Source of the DNA: Bacteroidota bacterium
GTDB lineage: Bacteria > Bacteroidota > Bacteroidia > Flavobacteriales_D > Crocinitomicaceae
DNA: 64,000 nucleotides
NCBI GenBank assembly: GCA_016866255.1
Contig: VGMY01000002.1
Coordinates: 146,084 to 210,083, forward strand
Direction: 5' to 3'
Positions within the stretch are counted from its first letter, which is position 1. Every line of letters starts with the position of its first letter. Below, in pieces: positions 8,369 to 17,884 of the stretch. The position numbers and the translations under genes are program-made. The notes beneath the pieces were generated by a model. The model did not search any database and was not told where the DNA came from. It saw only the letters and a program-made list of their open reading frames with translations.

Positions 8369-9700
8369 ATGCGCTTTTCTTACTTTTTAATGTGGTGCGC
8401 ATTCCAATATTCATTTCGGCTTTATTTTCGCAAGATCATCATTCGTAAGAAAAGCCCCTATTTTTTCGGCCGTACCATATTTGTCAGCAACCATCAAGGA
8501 TCATTCATGGATCCTTTGTTAATTGCTTCATTGCGAAAACCAATAGTTCATTTCATGGTGCGAGCAGACGTCTTTAACCGATTTACAAATTGGATTTTTT
8601 GGTCCTTGCATATGCTCCCGATTTACCGACAAAGGGATCGGGTTGACACGGTTGAAAAAAATAAGGAAAGCTTTATTAAAACCAATCGTTTGCTCGGTCG
8701 ACGAAGAAACATTTTAATTTTCGGCGAAGGATTCACCCATGACCGGATTCAGCGTCGCCTTCATCCCATCAAGAAAGGCGCAGCCCGCATTGGTTTCTCG
8801 GCACTTATTGAGGATGGCTGGAGAAACCCTGTTTACCTGCAAGGTTTAGGAATTAATTACAGCGATTTCAATTTAATAGGCAGTGATGTTTTAGTTGATG
8901 CAGGCAACAAAATTTGCTTGAACGATTATCGAGAATCTTATCTTGAAAATCCTTCTAAAACCATAACGGAGGTAACGGTACTACTTGATGCCGATATGAG
9001 GACCCTTATTCCGGATGTAAAAACCCCTGAAATGGCAGATTTTCACGAGGACCTTATGATGCTCACCCGAAAAGGCATACATCCTTTGTGTTTCGATCCT
9101 TCTATTTCTTTTGAACATCGGTGGCAATATGCACTTGAACTGGCAACTTGGATTAACGCGCATCCTTTCGAACATTGCCAGGAGTTAACCGTTTTACGTG
9201 ACGAAATAGCCGATTACAAAGAAGAACTCTGTCGGCAAGGGGTATCGGAACCAGAACGATTTGCGGCAGCCGAAAAGCCCAGTCGAATAATTCCTGGGTT
9301 GTTCAACGTTTTGTTGCATTTACCTTTTGCTATACTTGGGTTGATGCACGCTGCGCTGCCTATTCACGTTATAAAATGGTGGGTCGAGAGGACTCTAAAA
9401 CGCCCCGTTTATTGGGGCTCTACCAAAATGGTTTTGGCGGTAATTATCGTACCAATTATCAACATCCCTTTTTTGCTATGGTTGCTAGCTGCCTTATCCT
9501 GCATAGCGCCGTGGAACTGGGTGGTTGCTAGTGCTTATTTCTTTTCCATTGGTTGGTTTTCTTTGGCCTATTTGAAGGTTCTTTCAAGGCTAAAGTTGAT
9601 GTTTCGTTTGAGTCAGGTAAAACAAAAAAAGTTGAAGGCGCTTAATGACAATTACTTCAATCTTATTGCATCAATTCGCACAAAAATTCCTGTGGCATGA
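8369..9700 (+). CDS. PlsC-type lysophospholipid acyltransferase
   Basis: 443 residues, with an acyltransferase domain in the first half. The catalytic motif is NHQGSFMDP (41-49), a His-X5-Asp spacing rather than the usual His-X4-Asp, and the glycerol-phosphate pocket motif is IFGEGFTHD. Three to four hydrophobic segments lie in the last third (for example VLLHLPFAILGLMHAALPI and MVLAVIIVPIINIPFLLWLL), so this is a membrane enzyme longer than simple PlsC. The family moves acyl chains onto lysophosphatidate or similar lipids. Its stop overlaps the ung start (ATGATG), so the two are translated together. Acceptor unknown. Confidence 0.82.
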   Translation: MRFSYFLMWCAFQYSFRLYFRKIIIRKKSPYFFGRTIFVSNHQGSFMDPLLIASLRKPIVHFMVRADVFNRFTNWIFWSLHMLPIYRQRDRVDTVEKNKESFIKTNRLLGRRRNILIFGEGFTHDRIQRRLHPIKKGAARIGFSALIEDGWRNPVYLQGLGINYSDFNLIGSDVLVDAGNKICLNDYRESYLENPSKTITEVTVLLDADMRTLIPDVKTPEMADFHEDLMMLTRKGIHPLCFDPSISFEHRWQYALELATWINAHPFEHCQELTVLRDEIADYKEELCRQGVSEPERFAAAEKPSRIIPGLFNVLLHLPFAILGLMHAALPIHVIKWWVERTLKRPVYWGSTKMVLAVIIVPIINIPFLLWLLAALSCIAPWNWVVASAYFFSIGWFSLAYLKVLSRLKLMFRLSQVKQKKLKALNDNYFNLIASIRTKIPVA

Positions 9701-10368
9701 TGTTCAGCCTATCGCTAGAATGGCAGGAATTTTTAACAACTGAAATCAACAGCAGGTATTATGTAAACCTGCATAATAGGGTGTTGAGAGAATACGAGGC
9801 GCATCCCGATAAGGTATTTCCCCCAATCCATCGTGTGTATGAAGCTTTCTCAGGAATCCAACCGAGCGAAGTGCGGGTGGTGATTTTAGGGCAAGACCCT
9901 TATCCTACGCGAGGTCACGCCCACGGTTTGGCTTTTTCTGTGGAGCGAGATGTTTCACCCCTTCCGAGGAGTTTAAGCAATATTTTTCGGGAACTCACAA
10001 GCGACATGAGCATGGATTGCCCCCAAAACGGAAACTTAGGCGCATGGCGGACTCAAGGAGTATTGCTGTTGAATTCGGTGCTAACCGTGAAAGAAGGTCA
10101 GCCGGGATCTCACAAAGGCTTGGGCTGGGAACAATTTACGGACGCTGTAATTACCCGTCTAAGTAAGCAAGTCGACCACTTGGTATTTATGCTTTGGGGT
10201 GCACATGCACAGCGAAAAATACCGCTTATTGACGGGGCCAAACATCTCATATTATGCGCACCTCATCCATCACCGCTTGCAGCACATAGGGGATTTTTGG
10301 GGTGTCGTCATTTCAGCAAGGCTAATGATTTTTTAGCTGCAATGCAAAGGCCAATAATCGCTTGGTAG
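9697..10368 (+). CDS. ung: Uracil-DNA glycosylase
   Basis: 223 residues, full length for family 1 UDG. The catalytic water-activating motif GQDPYPTRGHAHGLAFS is at 65-81 with Asp67, and the DNA-intercalation loop HPSPLAAHRGF is near the C terminus. The enzyme removes uracil from DNA in the first step of base excision repair. The start is one of two adjacent ATG codons that overlap the acyltransferase stop, so expression follows that gene. Confidence 0.96.
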   Translation: MMFSLSLEWQEFLTTEINSRYYVNLHNRVLREYEAHPDKVFPPIHRVYEAFSGIQPSEVRVVILGQDPYPTRGHAHGLAFSVERDVSPLPRSLSNIFRELTSDMSMDCPQNGNLGAWRTQGVLLLNSVLTVKEGQPGSHKGLGWEQFTDAVITRLSKQVDHLVFMLWGAHAQRKIPLIDGAKHLILCAPHPSPLAAHRGFLGCRHFSKANDFLAAMQRPIIAW

Positions 10369-10376
10369 GTTTTCAC

Positions 10377-10384
10377 TATCTTTG
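10377..10384 (+). promoter_or_regulatory. Probable -7 box upstream of hemE
   Basis: TATCTTTG matches the Bacteroidota -7 consensus TAnnTTTG. It ends six bases before the hemE ATG at 10391, so the leader would be extremely short. No good -33 TTG lies at 19-base spacing. Confidence 0.55.
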
Positions 10385-10390
10385 CCAGCA

Positions 10391-11428
10391 ATGTTAAAAA
10401 ATGATCTTTATTTGCGGGCACACCGAGGGGAGAGCATCCCGCGGTATCCCGTTTGGCTAATGCGCCAAGCGGGTAGAATTTTGCCGGAGTATAGAATTCT
10501 TCGGTCAAAATTGAGTGGATTTAAAGAATTAGTTGAAACCCCGGGCTTAGCAGCAGAGGTAACTCTCCAACCTGTGGATCGCCTTGACGTTGATGCGGCC
10601 ATTTTATTTTCCGATATTCTGGTTGTTCCCGATGCCATGGGATTGACCTACGACATGGTAGAACATCGTGGGCCTTACTTTTCAGAAACGATTCGCTCCG
10701 AGGCAGATTTATTCAAGTTGGATGGGGAGGTTGATGTTAAGGAACGTCTTTCTTATGTTTTCGAGGCGATAAAGCTTACCAAAGAGGGTTTAAATAATCG
10801 TATTCCGCTCATTGGTTTTGCTGGAGCTCCATGGACCATTTTTTGTTACATGGTGGAGGGGAAGGGTTCTAAAACATTTTCCGAAGCGAAAAAGTTGCTC
10901 TACACGAACCCCGTTTTGGCACACGAATTGCTTGGTCGAATTACTGACGTCACCATTGAATACATGAGAGAACAAGTGAACTCCGGAGTTGATGCATTAC
11001 AGCTTTTTGATTCATGGGCGGGAATTTTAGGGAGAGAACAATATGCTGTATTCGGTTTAGGGTACATTGCTAAAATTGTTAAGGCCTTTGAAGGTTTCCC
11101 CTTCACCGTTTTCTCCAAAGGTGCTTTGGGATCCTTGATCGATATGGCTAATCTGCCTTGCACCGCTCTTGGCTTAGACTGGAATATGGAAGTTGAGTTG
11201 GCGCGGAGTTTGGTAAAGGAAACCAAAACGCTTCAGGGTAATTTAGATCCATGTCTTTTGTATGCCAACAAAAAAACCATTGAGGGCGAAACAAAAAAAT
11301 TGTTGAATTCGTTCAAAAGTCCCCGACATATTGTAAATTTGGGACACGGCGTTTATCCGGATGTAGATTTCGAACACGCGAAAGTATTCATTAATACTGT
11401 TAAAAATTATGAAACAAAGTATGCTTAA
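10391..11428 (+). CDS. hemE: Uroporphyrinogen decarboxylase
   Basis: 345 residues from ATG 10391; an in-frame TTG at 10382 lies inside the promoter box, so the ATG is preferred. HemE decarboxylates the four acetate side chains of uroporphyrinogen III to coproporphyrinogen III in heme synthesis. The family N-terminal signature PRYPVWLMRQAGR and substrate-contact region AAILFSDILVVPDAMG are present, as is GFAGAPWT and the late SKGALG/LDWNM region. It overlaps the next gene by 20 bases in a different frame. No other heme gene is in view. Confidence 0.95.
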   Translation: MLKNDLYLRAHRGESIPRYPVWLMRQAGRILPEYRILRSKLSGFKELVETPGLAAEVTLQPVDRLDVDAAILFSDILVVPDAMGLTYDMVEHRGPYFSETIRSEADLFKLDGEVDVKERLSYVFEAIKLTKEGLNNRIPLIGFAGAPWTIFCYMVEGKGSKTFSEAKKLLYTNPVLAHELLGRITDVTIEYMREQVNSGVDALQLFDSWAGILGREQYAVFGLGYIAKIVKAFEGFPFTVFSKGALGSLIDMANLPCTALGLDWNMEVELARSLVKETKTLQGNLDPCLLYANKKTIEGETKKLLNSFKSPRHIVNLGHGVYPDVDFEHAKVFINTVKNYETKYA

Positions 11429-12773
11429 TTGGGGCGTTTTATGCGTTTCCTTGATTTTTTCAAGTTCTTTTTTTGCGCAAAAAAAAGGCGATAAGTCAGC
11501 CAAGTTGTTGAATTACACTTTCGATAAATTGCAAGATTCGGATGTTGAGGTTTCTGAGGAGGGTCAAATCGGATTATTGAGGGGTTTAAGACCGTCTTCA
11601 CAATACCCCGCAGACGCATTTATAGGTAGTGGAGACTTTGGTGTTGGTGTCAATTTGTACGGGTACGCCCAACCAAAAGCCTTTGCTGATGAAAAATTTG
11701 AGGGCGATGATGCCAGTTTATTTCGCTACGGCGACAAGAACCTGGGTTATGCGGGAATTGTGACCTACAAACAAGGTAAATTGGCCAAAGAGCGCTCTTA
11801 CATTACCATTCCTTTTACCGATGAAACCGGCAAGAAAGGGGTAAAAATGACTGCCGGGAAAATGTATTGTATCGAAATGAGCGTTTCCATGGCCGAGGCT
11901 TCAAAATTCGCAACGAATAACATAGGTTTGATGTTTGTCAAAAATTTTGCTGACTACCAAACGGAGAATATAGAAGAACCGTCGGGTCCTTTTTACGATG
12001 ATAATTCGGCGGGGCGTGTAATTTACAACACAAAAAACCGCATCTACAATTCCTACGGAGGGTGGGATAAGGTTTGTAATATCTACAGAGCCAAAGGCGA
12101 TGAAACAGGCGTGGTTATTGGTAATTTTGCCATGAATGACAAAACCAAATATGAGGTCAACAAAAAAATCGATCCAAAGAAAATGGAGAGGGATGGCGAG
12201 GAATTAGCGGAAGTTCCCGTATTACAGCCAATGGCTTATTACTACATCGATAATGTTCGAATCAAGGAGGTCGATTCAAAAGATAAGTGCTACTGCATTA
12301 AACGCGACACCACGACAATGATTCAATTATCTCGAACGCAAATTACCAAGGATATGATTATCTCGGATAAGCTCTCTGCAGCAGATAATGTCGAGGCTCA
12401 GGTCATTTATTACTCACAAGGAGAGAGCAAGCCTGATGAAACGGGCAAAGAAATTATTGATTTTCTGGCTTCCTATTTGAAAGAAAATGAAGGTGCATCT
12501 GTTGAGATTTTTTCCAACAACGACCAAATGGAGGATTCATTAGCCCTCGAATTTGCCGACGATGAAGACATCGTCGCTCAATTTGCAAACCTCTCCGAAA
12601 AGCGCATTGATTATATTAAGGAACGCTTGATGGAGCGTTTTGAAATTTCTGCTTCAAGAATCATTCCCCGCCCCATGGGAGCCAGCAATGAGAACACGAA
12701 AGAGATACCTGCGGATGCCGATGACGACATGCGATATGCCTACAATCGAAGGGTCACGTTTGTTATCAAATAA
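11409..12773 (+). CDS. OmpA-family outer-membrane protein
   Basis: 454 residues with a signal peptide (cleavage after SSSFFAQ). The central region (about 40-290) is beta-rich and ends with a short cysteine pair (CYC), a layout seen in other Bacteroidota OmpA proteins; its function is unclear. The C-terminal third is an OmpA-like peptidoglycan-binding domain: VEIFSNND takes the place of the usual GHTD-type segment and LSEKRIDYIKERLM the helix that follows, ending in AYNRRVTFVIK. The gene begins inside the end of hemE (20-base overlap) and is followed by a strong terminator. It probably links the outer membrane to the cell wall. Confidence 0.78.
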   Translation: MKQSMLNWGVLCVSLIFSSSFFAQKKGDKSAKLLNYTFDKLQDSDVEVSEEGQIGLLRGLRPSSQYPADAFIGSGDFGVGVNLYGYAQPKAFADEKFEGDDASLFRYGDKNLGYAGIVTYKQGKLAKERSYITIPFTDETGKKGVKMTAGKMYCIEMSVSMAEASKFATNNIGLMFVKNFADYQTENIEEPSGPFYDDNSAGRVIYNTKNRIYNSYGGWDKVCNIYRAKGDETGVVIGNFAMNDKTKYEVNKKIDPKKMERDGEELAEVPVLQPMAYYYIDNVRIKEVDSKDKCYCIKRDTTTMIQLSRTQITKDMIISDKLSAADNVEAQVIYYSQGESKPDETGKEIIDFLASYLKENEGASVEIFSNNDQMEDSLALEFADDEDIVAQFANLSEKRIDYIKERLMERFEISASRIIPRPMGASNENTKEIPADADDDMRYAYNRRVTFVIK

Positions 12774-12791
12774 TTTTTTCTAAAGTTCGTT

Positions 12792-12818
12792 AAAAAGCTG
12801 TCTGAGGACAGCTTTTTT
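12792..12818. terminator. Intrinsic terminator between ompA-like gene and maf
   Basis: An 11-base perfect stem AAAAAGCTGTC / GACAGCTTTTT with a TGAG loop, starting 18 bases after the ompA-like stop. The A-rich and T-rich arms allow it to work in both directions, and maf ends within it from the other strand. Confidence 0.9.
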
Positions 12819-13380
12819 ATTGCGTAAACTTTTTTAGTTCGAGGTATAAGCGTTCGGTGGGGAGCCCCATGACGTTCGTATAAGAACCCTTAATGGTTCG
12901 AATTCCAATAAGTCCAATCCAATCTTGAATTCCGTAGGCTCCCGCTCGATCCAACGCATTTTCCCGGGTCAAGTATTGCGTTATCTCACTTTTTTCTAAA
13001 GATCGGAATTCAACGGTGGTGCGTTCGTAAAACGTATTATATGTATGGAGGGTTGCAAGACAAACTCCCGTGATTACCTCATGTTTTCGATCCGATAAAA
13101 TCTGCAGCATTGTTCGGGCCTCCTCGATATGTGTTGGTTTGCTTAACGGGGTCTTGTCAATGAAAACCAGCGTATCTGCACAAATCAACAATTCATCTTC
13201 TAAAAGATTTTTTCTCAGGGCCTTCATTTTGCGCAGCGAAATATCTTCTGGGACTTTATACCATGGGATTGTAACATCAATCTTTTCGTTAATATTAGCA
13301 ACACGCTGTTCAAATGCATAGCCCATACGCGTTAAAAGTTCTACCCTGCGAGGTGAGTTCGATCCGAGGATGAGTTTCAT
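12817..13380 (-). CDS. maf: Maf-family nucleotide pyrophosphatase
   Basis: 187 residues, normal for Maf/YhdE. The phosphate-binding N-terminal motif LILGSNSPRRVELL is at 3-16, and the ADTLVF segment holds the catalytic acid. The family hydrolyses dTTP/UTP or modified nucleotides to monophosphates (house-cleaning) and is linked to septum arrest in some bacteria. It overlaps the upstream prenyltransferase gene by four bases. The stop sits in the bidirectional terminator. Confidence 0.92.
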   Translation of the reverse strand: MKLILGSNSPRRVELLTRMGYAFEQRVANINEKIDVTIPWYKVPEDISLRKMKALRKNLLEDELLICADTLVFIDKTPLSKPTHIEEARTMLQILSDRKHEVITGVCLATLHTYNTFYERTTVEFRSLEKSEITQYLTRENALDRAGAYGIQDWIGLIGIRTIKGSYTNVMGLPTERLYLELKKFTQ

Positions 13381-14237
13381 AGAAGAAATAGCGAAATTAC
13401 TCCAGCGAACATACTCAGTTTCAGCGTTAGAGATATCCGTGAAATGTTGACGCTAAGCGTGTTGAGAATAGCTGCCAAAATACAGAATGCCAGTGCAGAG
13501 GATAACATTGCAAAAAAGAAAGAATTGGTAGGAACCGAGGCATCGAACAGCAGCGTTGTAAAGGGAAAAAGAACGCTAATGCACATGAGAGAAACCATAT
13601 TTCTGGATCGTTGAATACCTATTACGATGGGTAAAGAACGAACTTTTATGAGCTGATCTCCTTGAACATCTTGTATATCTTTTATAATTTCTCGGGATAA
13701 ATTGATGAGAAACGCAAACAAAGAAACCAACAGTACCACATTAGTGTGTTGGGTTTTTACTCCGGCAATCTTGAAGAAAGTCAAACTGATAAGCGGGATT
13801 AGACCCACCAGAAAGGCAATGGAAACGTTTGACCAGAATAAAATCTTTTTTAAATATACTGAATAAACCCAGAGCAGTGTTGAGGAGAAAAGGTGAATGA
13901 ATAGGAAAAACCATGAATGAAGAGAAATGCTTAAGATAAGGGAAATAAAGAATCCTAGGGCATTAAATGCCCAATGAATAATGATGGCCCACCTTTTTTG
14001 CAGCGTTTTACCAACTACGATTTTATTCGGTCGGTTTAAGCGGTCAGCTCGAACGTCGAAATAATCGTTAATGGCATTTCCTGCTCCGGCAATAAGTACC
14101 GTTGAAAGGATGAACAACATAAATAAGAAGTTCTGGTAATCCCCTAAGGGTTGCATTAAAACCGCTTGCTTGACCCCTACCATGGTGAGGGCTATTAAAA
14201 TGAGATTTTGAATTCTTATTAACCTTAAAAATGCCAC
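13377..14237 (-). CDS. UbiA-family prenyltransferase
   Basis: 286 residues with eight or nine hydrophobic segments. The first aspartate-rich motif is NAINDYFDVRADRLNRP and the second is KDIQDVQGDQLIKVRSLP, both needed for Mg-prenyl diphosphate binding. The start is GTG at 14237, overlapping the upstream stop by one base (TAGTG). In Flavobacteriales such genes beside maf are usually named geranylgeranylglycerol-phosphate geranylgeranyltransferase-like, from archaeal similarity; the acceptor here is unproven, and a quinone or heme side-chain role is also possible. Confidence 0.85.
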   Translation of the reverse strand: MAFLRLIRIQNLILIALTMVGVKQAVLMQPLGDYQNFLFMLFILSTVLIAGAGNAINDYFDVRADRLNRPNKIVVGKTLQKRWAIIIHWAFNALGFFISLILSISLHSWFFLFIHLFSSTLLWVYSVYLKKILFWSNVSIAFLVGLIPLISLTFFKIAGVKTQHTNVVLLVSLFAFLINLSREIIKDIQDVQGDQLIKVRSLPIVIGIQRSRNMVSLMCISVLFPFTTLLFDASVPTNSFFFAMLSSALAFCILAAILNTLSVNISRISLTLKLSMFAGVISLFLL

Positions 14238-16237
14238 TATTTCATTATTTTATATACGGTTCTGCGATTGATCTGGTGCGCGTTCTCTTTTTCGTCCTCC
14301 GAAGGTAGTGCCGAGATTTCCTGATCGCTGATAATTGGTGATAACTCGCCGTAGCCTCTATAGCTCATGCGAACAGCTGCAATGTGTTCGCTTTGGACCA
14401 GATAATCATATACCGCCTTAGCTCTTTCCGTCGACAATTTCATATTATCTGTGGCATCGCCCCGAGTATCGGTATGCCCACCTAATTCTATGGTTAAGCT
14501 TGGGTTCGTGCGCAGGAAGTTAGCGAGATTATTCAATTCGACATAAGATTCGCTGCGAAGTTTAGCACTGTTTAAATCGAAATAAATGTTGTGAAGAATG
14601 TTTTCTTTACCACTTCCTATTGGATTCATAGGAATATCCAAGTGATAGGTTGTTTGGTTTTCATCATAGGTTAAATCGAATCCAAGCGAGGTTGGTGCGT
14701 ACCCCGGAAATGTAACATCAATGACATATTGGCGATTGCTCGGTAAAGGAACACTGAAGGTCCCGGTTAAAGGATCTGCATCACTGATGATCACAACTTC
14801 GCCAGTAGCAATATCCTTCAAGGTAAAGTGGCCTCCTAAAGGCGACAGGGTTGCTGCTTCAAAAACTTTTCCGTCAAAATAGTAGGTGGTTGTCGGTTGC
14901 AAATTTTTCGGCAATTCAAACAGGTAGATGTCCAAATCTCCGTAGCCTCCGGCTCGATCCGAAGCAAAAAAAGCAATATTTCCCTGCGGAGCCACAATTA
15001 AGGAATTTTCGTCGTTGAGGGTATTAATGGGATACCCCAAATTCTTGGGTTTGGACCATTTACCATCAGCACCGATTTGGCTAACATAAAGGTCAGATCC
15101 CCCCAAACCCGCATGCCCTCGAGAGGCGAAATACAGCGTTTTCCCGTCGGGATGAATGTGCACGGATTCTTCCGCATAAGGTGTGTTAATTATGTCGGGC
15201 AAGCGTTCGGCAGCCGACCATGTTCCGTTTTCACCGATTCGACTCACATAAATATCGCTGTTGCGGAAGTCGGCACCTTTGCCCCTAAGCCCCCGAATAA
15301 AATACAAGGTTTTCCCATCCGCAGAAAGCGATGGTTGGGTTTCCCAATGATAGGTATTGATTTCGCCACCGATGTTTACCGGGTTGGACCATTTGTTGCC
15401 TATGCGTTCCGTATAAAACAGGTCACAACTTCCCTTGCCCTTGCGGTTTTCACCGTAATCGCCACTTTCGTCGGAGCAGGCTACAAATACCAATCCTCTC
15501 CCGTTAGCAGAAACGGTAGGAGCACCTTCGTTGCGTTCCGAATTCACATTCAAGGGCATGGGGATAGCGTTACCCCAATTGTTGTCTGAAAAATTGGAGG
15601 TGAAAAAATCTTCTTGAATGTTGTTGCTTTCATAGGGTAGCGCTCGGGTGAAAAAAATCTTTTTTCCATCTACCGTAAGCGAGGGGTAGTATTCTGCATG
15701 AACGGTATTGATTCCCGGCCCGGCATTTATTGGGTCAAAGGCAACGGGATTTTTTAGCGCCTCTATGGAAAAGACCGCGCTTTCGTAAATGAGTTTTCCC
15801 AACTTTATGTAATCGCTGTTGGCGTTGGGGTTTTTTAGAAATTGTTGGATGTACTGTAACGCTTTGGAATATTCTCCTCGGTCAAGATAAAGGTCTCCAA
15901 GTTGAAAAAAGGTCATGCCCGTTCTCGAATGCTCCGGGTTAATCTTTAAAGCATTTTCATAATCGAAAATTGCCTCGGATTTTTTACGAAGGTTGAGGTG
16001 AAATTCAGCACGAAGTAAATATGCCTCCCAAAAGTTAGGATCTTTTAATAAGCACTTATTTAAAATTTTGATCCCCGAACTGAAGTCCGGATAGCCCGTT
16101 CCGGGATCTATTTGTTGAGAAGGAACTACTTGAGCTTCTTTGAATAATTTGACCGCTTTTTTGTTGTTACTCGAGTATTGTCCACAAACCGAACGCATGA
16201 GAAAGAACAACGTAAGAAGGAATACGCATTGCTTCAT
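14237..16237 (-). CDS. PorE-like protein: TPR, PD40 propeller, CRD and OmpA domains
   Basis: 666 residues with a signal peptide ending in SVCGQ. In order: TPR helices (about 25-150, for example AYLLRAEFHLNLRKKSEAI), five PD40-type blades (about 180-430, for example HWETQPSLSADGKTLYF), a carboxypeptidase-regulatory-like domain (about 450-520) and a C-terminal OmpA domain with IYFDLNSAKLR and ELGGHTDTRGDATDN. This is the four-domain layout of PorE, which links the T9SS outer-membrane machinery to peptidoglycan. That role is inferred from architecture; Flavobacteriales carry several such proteins. It follows queE with a one-base overlap (TAATG). Confidence 0.85.
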   Translation of the reverse strand: MKQCVFLLTLFFLMRSVCGQYSSNNKKAVKLFKEAQVVPSQQIDPGTGYPDFSSGIKILNKCLLKDPNFWEAYLLRAEFHLNLRKKSEAIFDYENALKINPEHSRTGMTFFQLGDLYLDRGEYSKALQYIQQFLKNPNANSDYIKLGKLIYESAVFSIEALKNPVAFDPINAGPGINTVHAEYYPSLTVDGKKIFFTRALPYESNNIQEDFFTSNFSDNNWGNAIPMPLNVNSERNEGAPTVSANGRGLVFVACSDESGDYGENRKGKGSCDLFYTERIGNKWSNPVNIGGEINTYHWETQPSLSADGKTLYFIRGLRGKGADFRNSDIYVSRIGENGTWSAAERLPDIINTPYAEESVHIHPDGKTLYFASRGHAGLGGSDLYVSQIGADGKWSKPKNLGYPINTLNDENSLIVAPQGNIAFFASDRAGGYGDLDIYLFELPKNLQPTTTYYFDGKVFEAATLSPLGGHFTLKDIATGEVVIISDADPLTGTFSVPLPSNRQYVIDVTFPGYAPTSLGFDLTYDENQTTYHLDIPMNPIGSGKENILHNIYFDLNSAKLRSESYVELNNLANFLRTNPSLTIELGGHTDTRGDATDNMKLSTERAKAVYDYLVQSEHIAAVRMSYRGYGELSPIISDQEISALPSEDEKENAHQINRRTVYKIMK

Positions 16238-16836
16238 TAGGGAATTTCAAGGTATTTGTGGGTTTGTAACGAGAGTTTCCAGCGTGGGTTACGGTGTATG
16301 AAGGAAATAATGCCTTCTTGCAAGAAAGCTCTTTTGCTCCATTCCGGTTGAAGGTAAAGTAAGCAAGAATCGCTCACCTTCTCGGAATGGTTTTTAGCCC
16401 ACTCTAAATCGGAAAGGTGGTAAATGACCACCTTTAATTCATTTGCGAGGGTGTAGGCCTCCTCGCAGGGTTCTTTAAATTTTTTGGGCGAAAAAGTGTA
16501 CCAATCTACCGATCCCTTAAGGGGATAACATCCGGAGGTTTCGATGCTCACATATTTCTCATGACGATGTAGCAGTTGCGTGAGCGGATACAAGTTGTGC
16601 ATAGCGGGCTCGCCGCCGGTCAATACCACAAAGTTGTGATTTTCAGTAAGTTCCTGAATTCTTTCCAGGCTGTAGGATTCTCCTACCACTGCTGACCAAC
16701 TTTCTTTGACATCGCACCAAACACAAGCAATATCGCACCCGGATAGACGAAGAAAATAGGCGGAACGGCCGCTGTGGTAGCCTTCTCCTTGCAAGGTCGA
16801 AAAATGTTCCATGATCTGATAGCACGCCTGTTGCAT
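16237..16836 (-). CDS. queE: 7-carboxy-7-deazaguanine synthase (radical SAM)
   Basis: 199 residues, short as is usual for QueE. The radical SAM cluster motif is CDIACVWC (Cys34, Cys38, Cys41), with the substrate-side motif STLQGEG before it and VLTGGEPAMHNLYPL after it. The enzyme makes the 7-deazaguanine core for queuosine in tRNA. No queC, queD or queF is in this window. A -7-like box lies five bases upstream. Assigned start is ATG 16836; a later ATG at about 16812 is possible. Confidence 0.92.
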   Translation of the reverse strand: MQQACYQIMEHFSTLQGEGYHSGRSAYFLRLSGCDIACVWCDVKESWSAVVGESYSLERIQELTENHNFVVLTGGEPAMHNLYPLTQLLHRHEKYVSIETSGCYPLKGSVDWYTFSPKKFKEPCEEAYTLANELKVVIYHLSDLEWAKNHSEKVSDSCLLYLQPEWSKRAFLQEGIISFIHRNPRWKLSLQTHKYLEIP

Positions 16837-16840
16837 ACAG

Positions 16841-16848
16841 CAAAGTTA
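16841..16848 (-). promoter_or_regulatory. Probable -7 box for the queE operon
   Basis: Read on the minus strand this is TAACTTTG, matching TAnnTTTG, four bases before the queE ATG. The divergent T9SS gene has its own box at 16898-16905. Confidence 0.5.
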
Positions 16849-16897
16849 AGGTTCTTTAACATCAAGAATGAAAAACCATCAAGTTAAAGGATATTTT

Positions 16898-16905
16898 TAT
16901 ATTTG
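16898..16905 (+). promoter_or_regulatory. Probable -7 box for the T9SS protein at 16927
   Basis: TATATTTG, a full match to TAnnTTTG, 21 bases before the ATG. No clear -33 element. Confidence 0.5.
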
Positions 16906-16926
16906 TTTCAACAAATTTAAGATACA

Positions 16927-17880
16927 ATGAAAAAAATTACACTTGTTTTTTCCTGTTTATTGAGTTCTTTGGCCTTTGCGCAATCCCAATTTGGCAACGG
17001 TAGCCTAGAACAATGGCAGAACGTTGGCGCACCAACAGAGGAGCCGTTTAACTGGAACAGCTTTAAAACTGGTTCAGGACCTTTCTCTGGTTTTGCCAAC
17101 AAGCAAATCGAACGTTCAACCAATGTGCGGGCAGGTTCATCGGGCATGTATTGCGCCCGGATTTGGTCTACCAGTGTTCTCGGTATCGTCGCTAACGGAA
17201 CGATGACTTCGGGTCGAATCAACATGGGCAGCACATCTCCAGCGAACTCTGCAAATTACAATTATTCTCAAACCAGCGACACGCTATTTTCGGAAGCGTG
17301 CCTTGCAAATCCGGACTCCATTGTATTTTGGGCTAAATACACCCATGCCGGTGCCGGAGTAGATCAGATGGCAAGGATGCATGCTATTGTCCATGATAGC
17401 TATGATGTGCGCGATCCAATTGATCCTAATTCGGATCCTCATGTTATCTCTGTTGCTGAATTAAACTTCTCTCCAACCAATGGAGGATGGGTTAGGTTCT
17501 CTGTTCCGTTTGTTCCATCTGTGAACACGGGACTTTCACCAACCTATATTTTAACGACTTTTGCGACCAATTCCATACCCGGAGGAGGTGCAACAAATGA
17601 CGAAGTGTTGTTGGATGATATTAGTCTTGTGTACAATGGGGGCGGGGCTGGATTGGATGATCCAATGCCTTCACCATTCGCCGTTACTTACTCAGAAGGA
17701 TTACTCCATGTTCACGGCGAAGTTCAAGGTCATCTTCGTATCATCGGGTTAAATGGTCAAGTGGTCTATGAGGCAGCTGCAAAAGAGCTGATTTCAATGC
17801 CTTTGACGTCGGGATTTTACGTTGCACACATCACTGGAAAAGGCGGGAAATATTTAGTGACAAAATTTTCAGTAAATTAA
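16927..17880 (+). CDS. Secreted protein with T9SS C-terminal sorting domain
   Basis: 317 residues: signal peptide ending in LAFAQ, then a beta-rich jelly-roll region (about 25-240) with NGSLEQWQNVG near the start and EVLLDDISLVYNGG at its end, which resembles PCMD-like or carbohydrate-binding modules of Bacteroidota. The last 75 residues form a type A T9SS sorting domain (LRIIGLNGQVVYEA, SGFYVAHI, KFSVN). The protein should be exported and anchored on the cell surface. The TonB receptor gene begins four bases after the stop, suggesting an operon and possibly shared ligand handling (inference). Confidence 0.8.
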   Translation: MKKITLVFSCLLSSLAFAQSQFGNGSLEQWQNVGAPTEEPFNWNSFKTGSGPFSGFANKQIERSTNVRAGSSGMYCARIWSTSVLGIVANGTMTSGRINMGSTSPANSANYNYSQTSDTLFSEACLANPDSIVFWAKYTHAGAGVDQMARMHAIVHDSYDVRDPIDPNSDPHVISVAELNFSPTNGGWVRFSVPFVPSVNTGLSPTYILTTFATNSIPGGGATNDEVLLDDISLVYNGGGAGLDDPMPSPFAVTYSEGLLHVHGEVQGHLRIIGLNGQVVYEAAAKELISMPLTSGFYVAHITGKGGKYLVTKFSVN

Positions 17881-17884
17881 GAAT

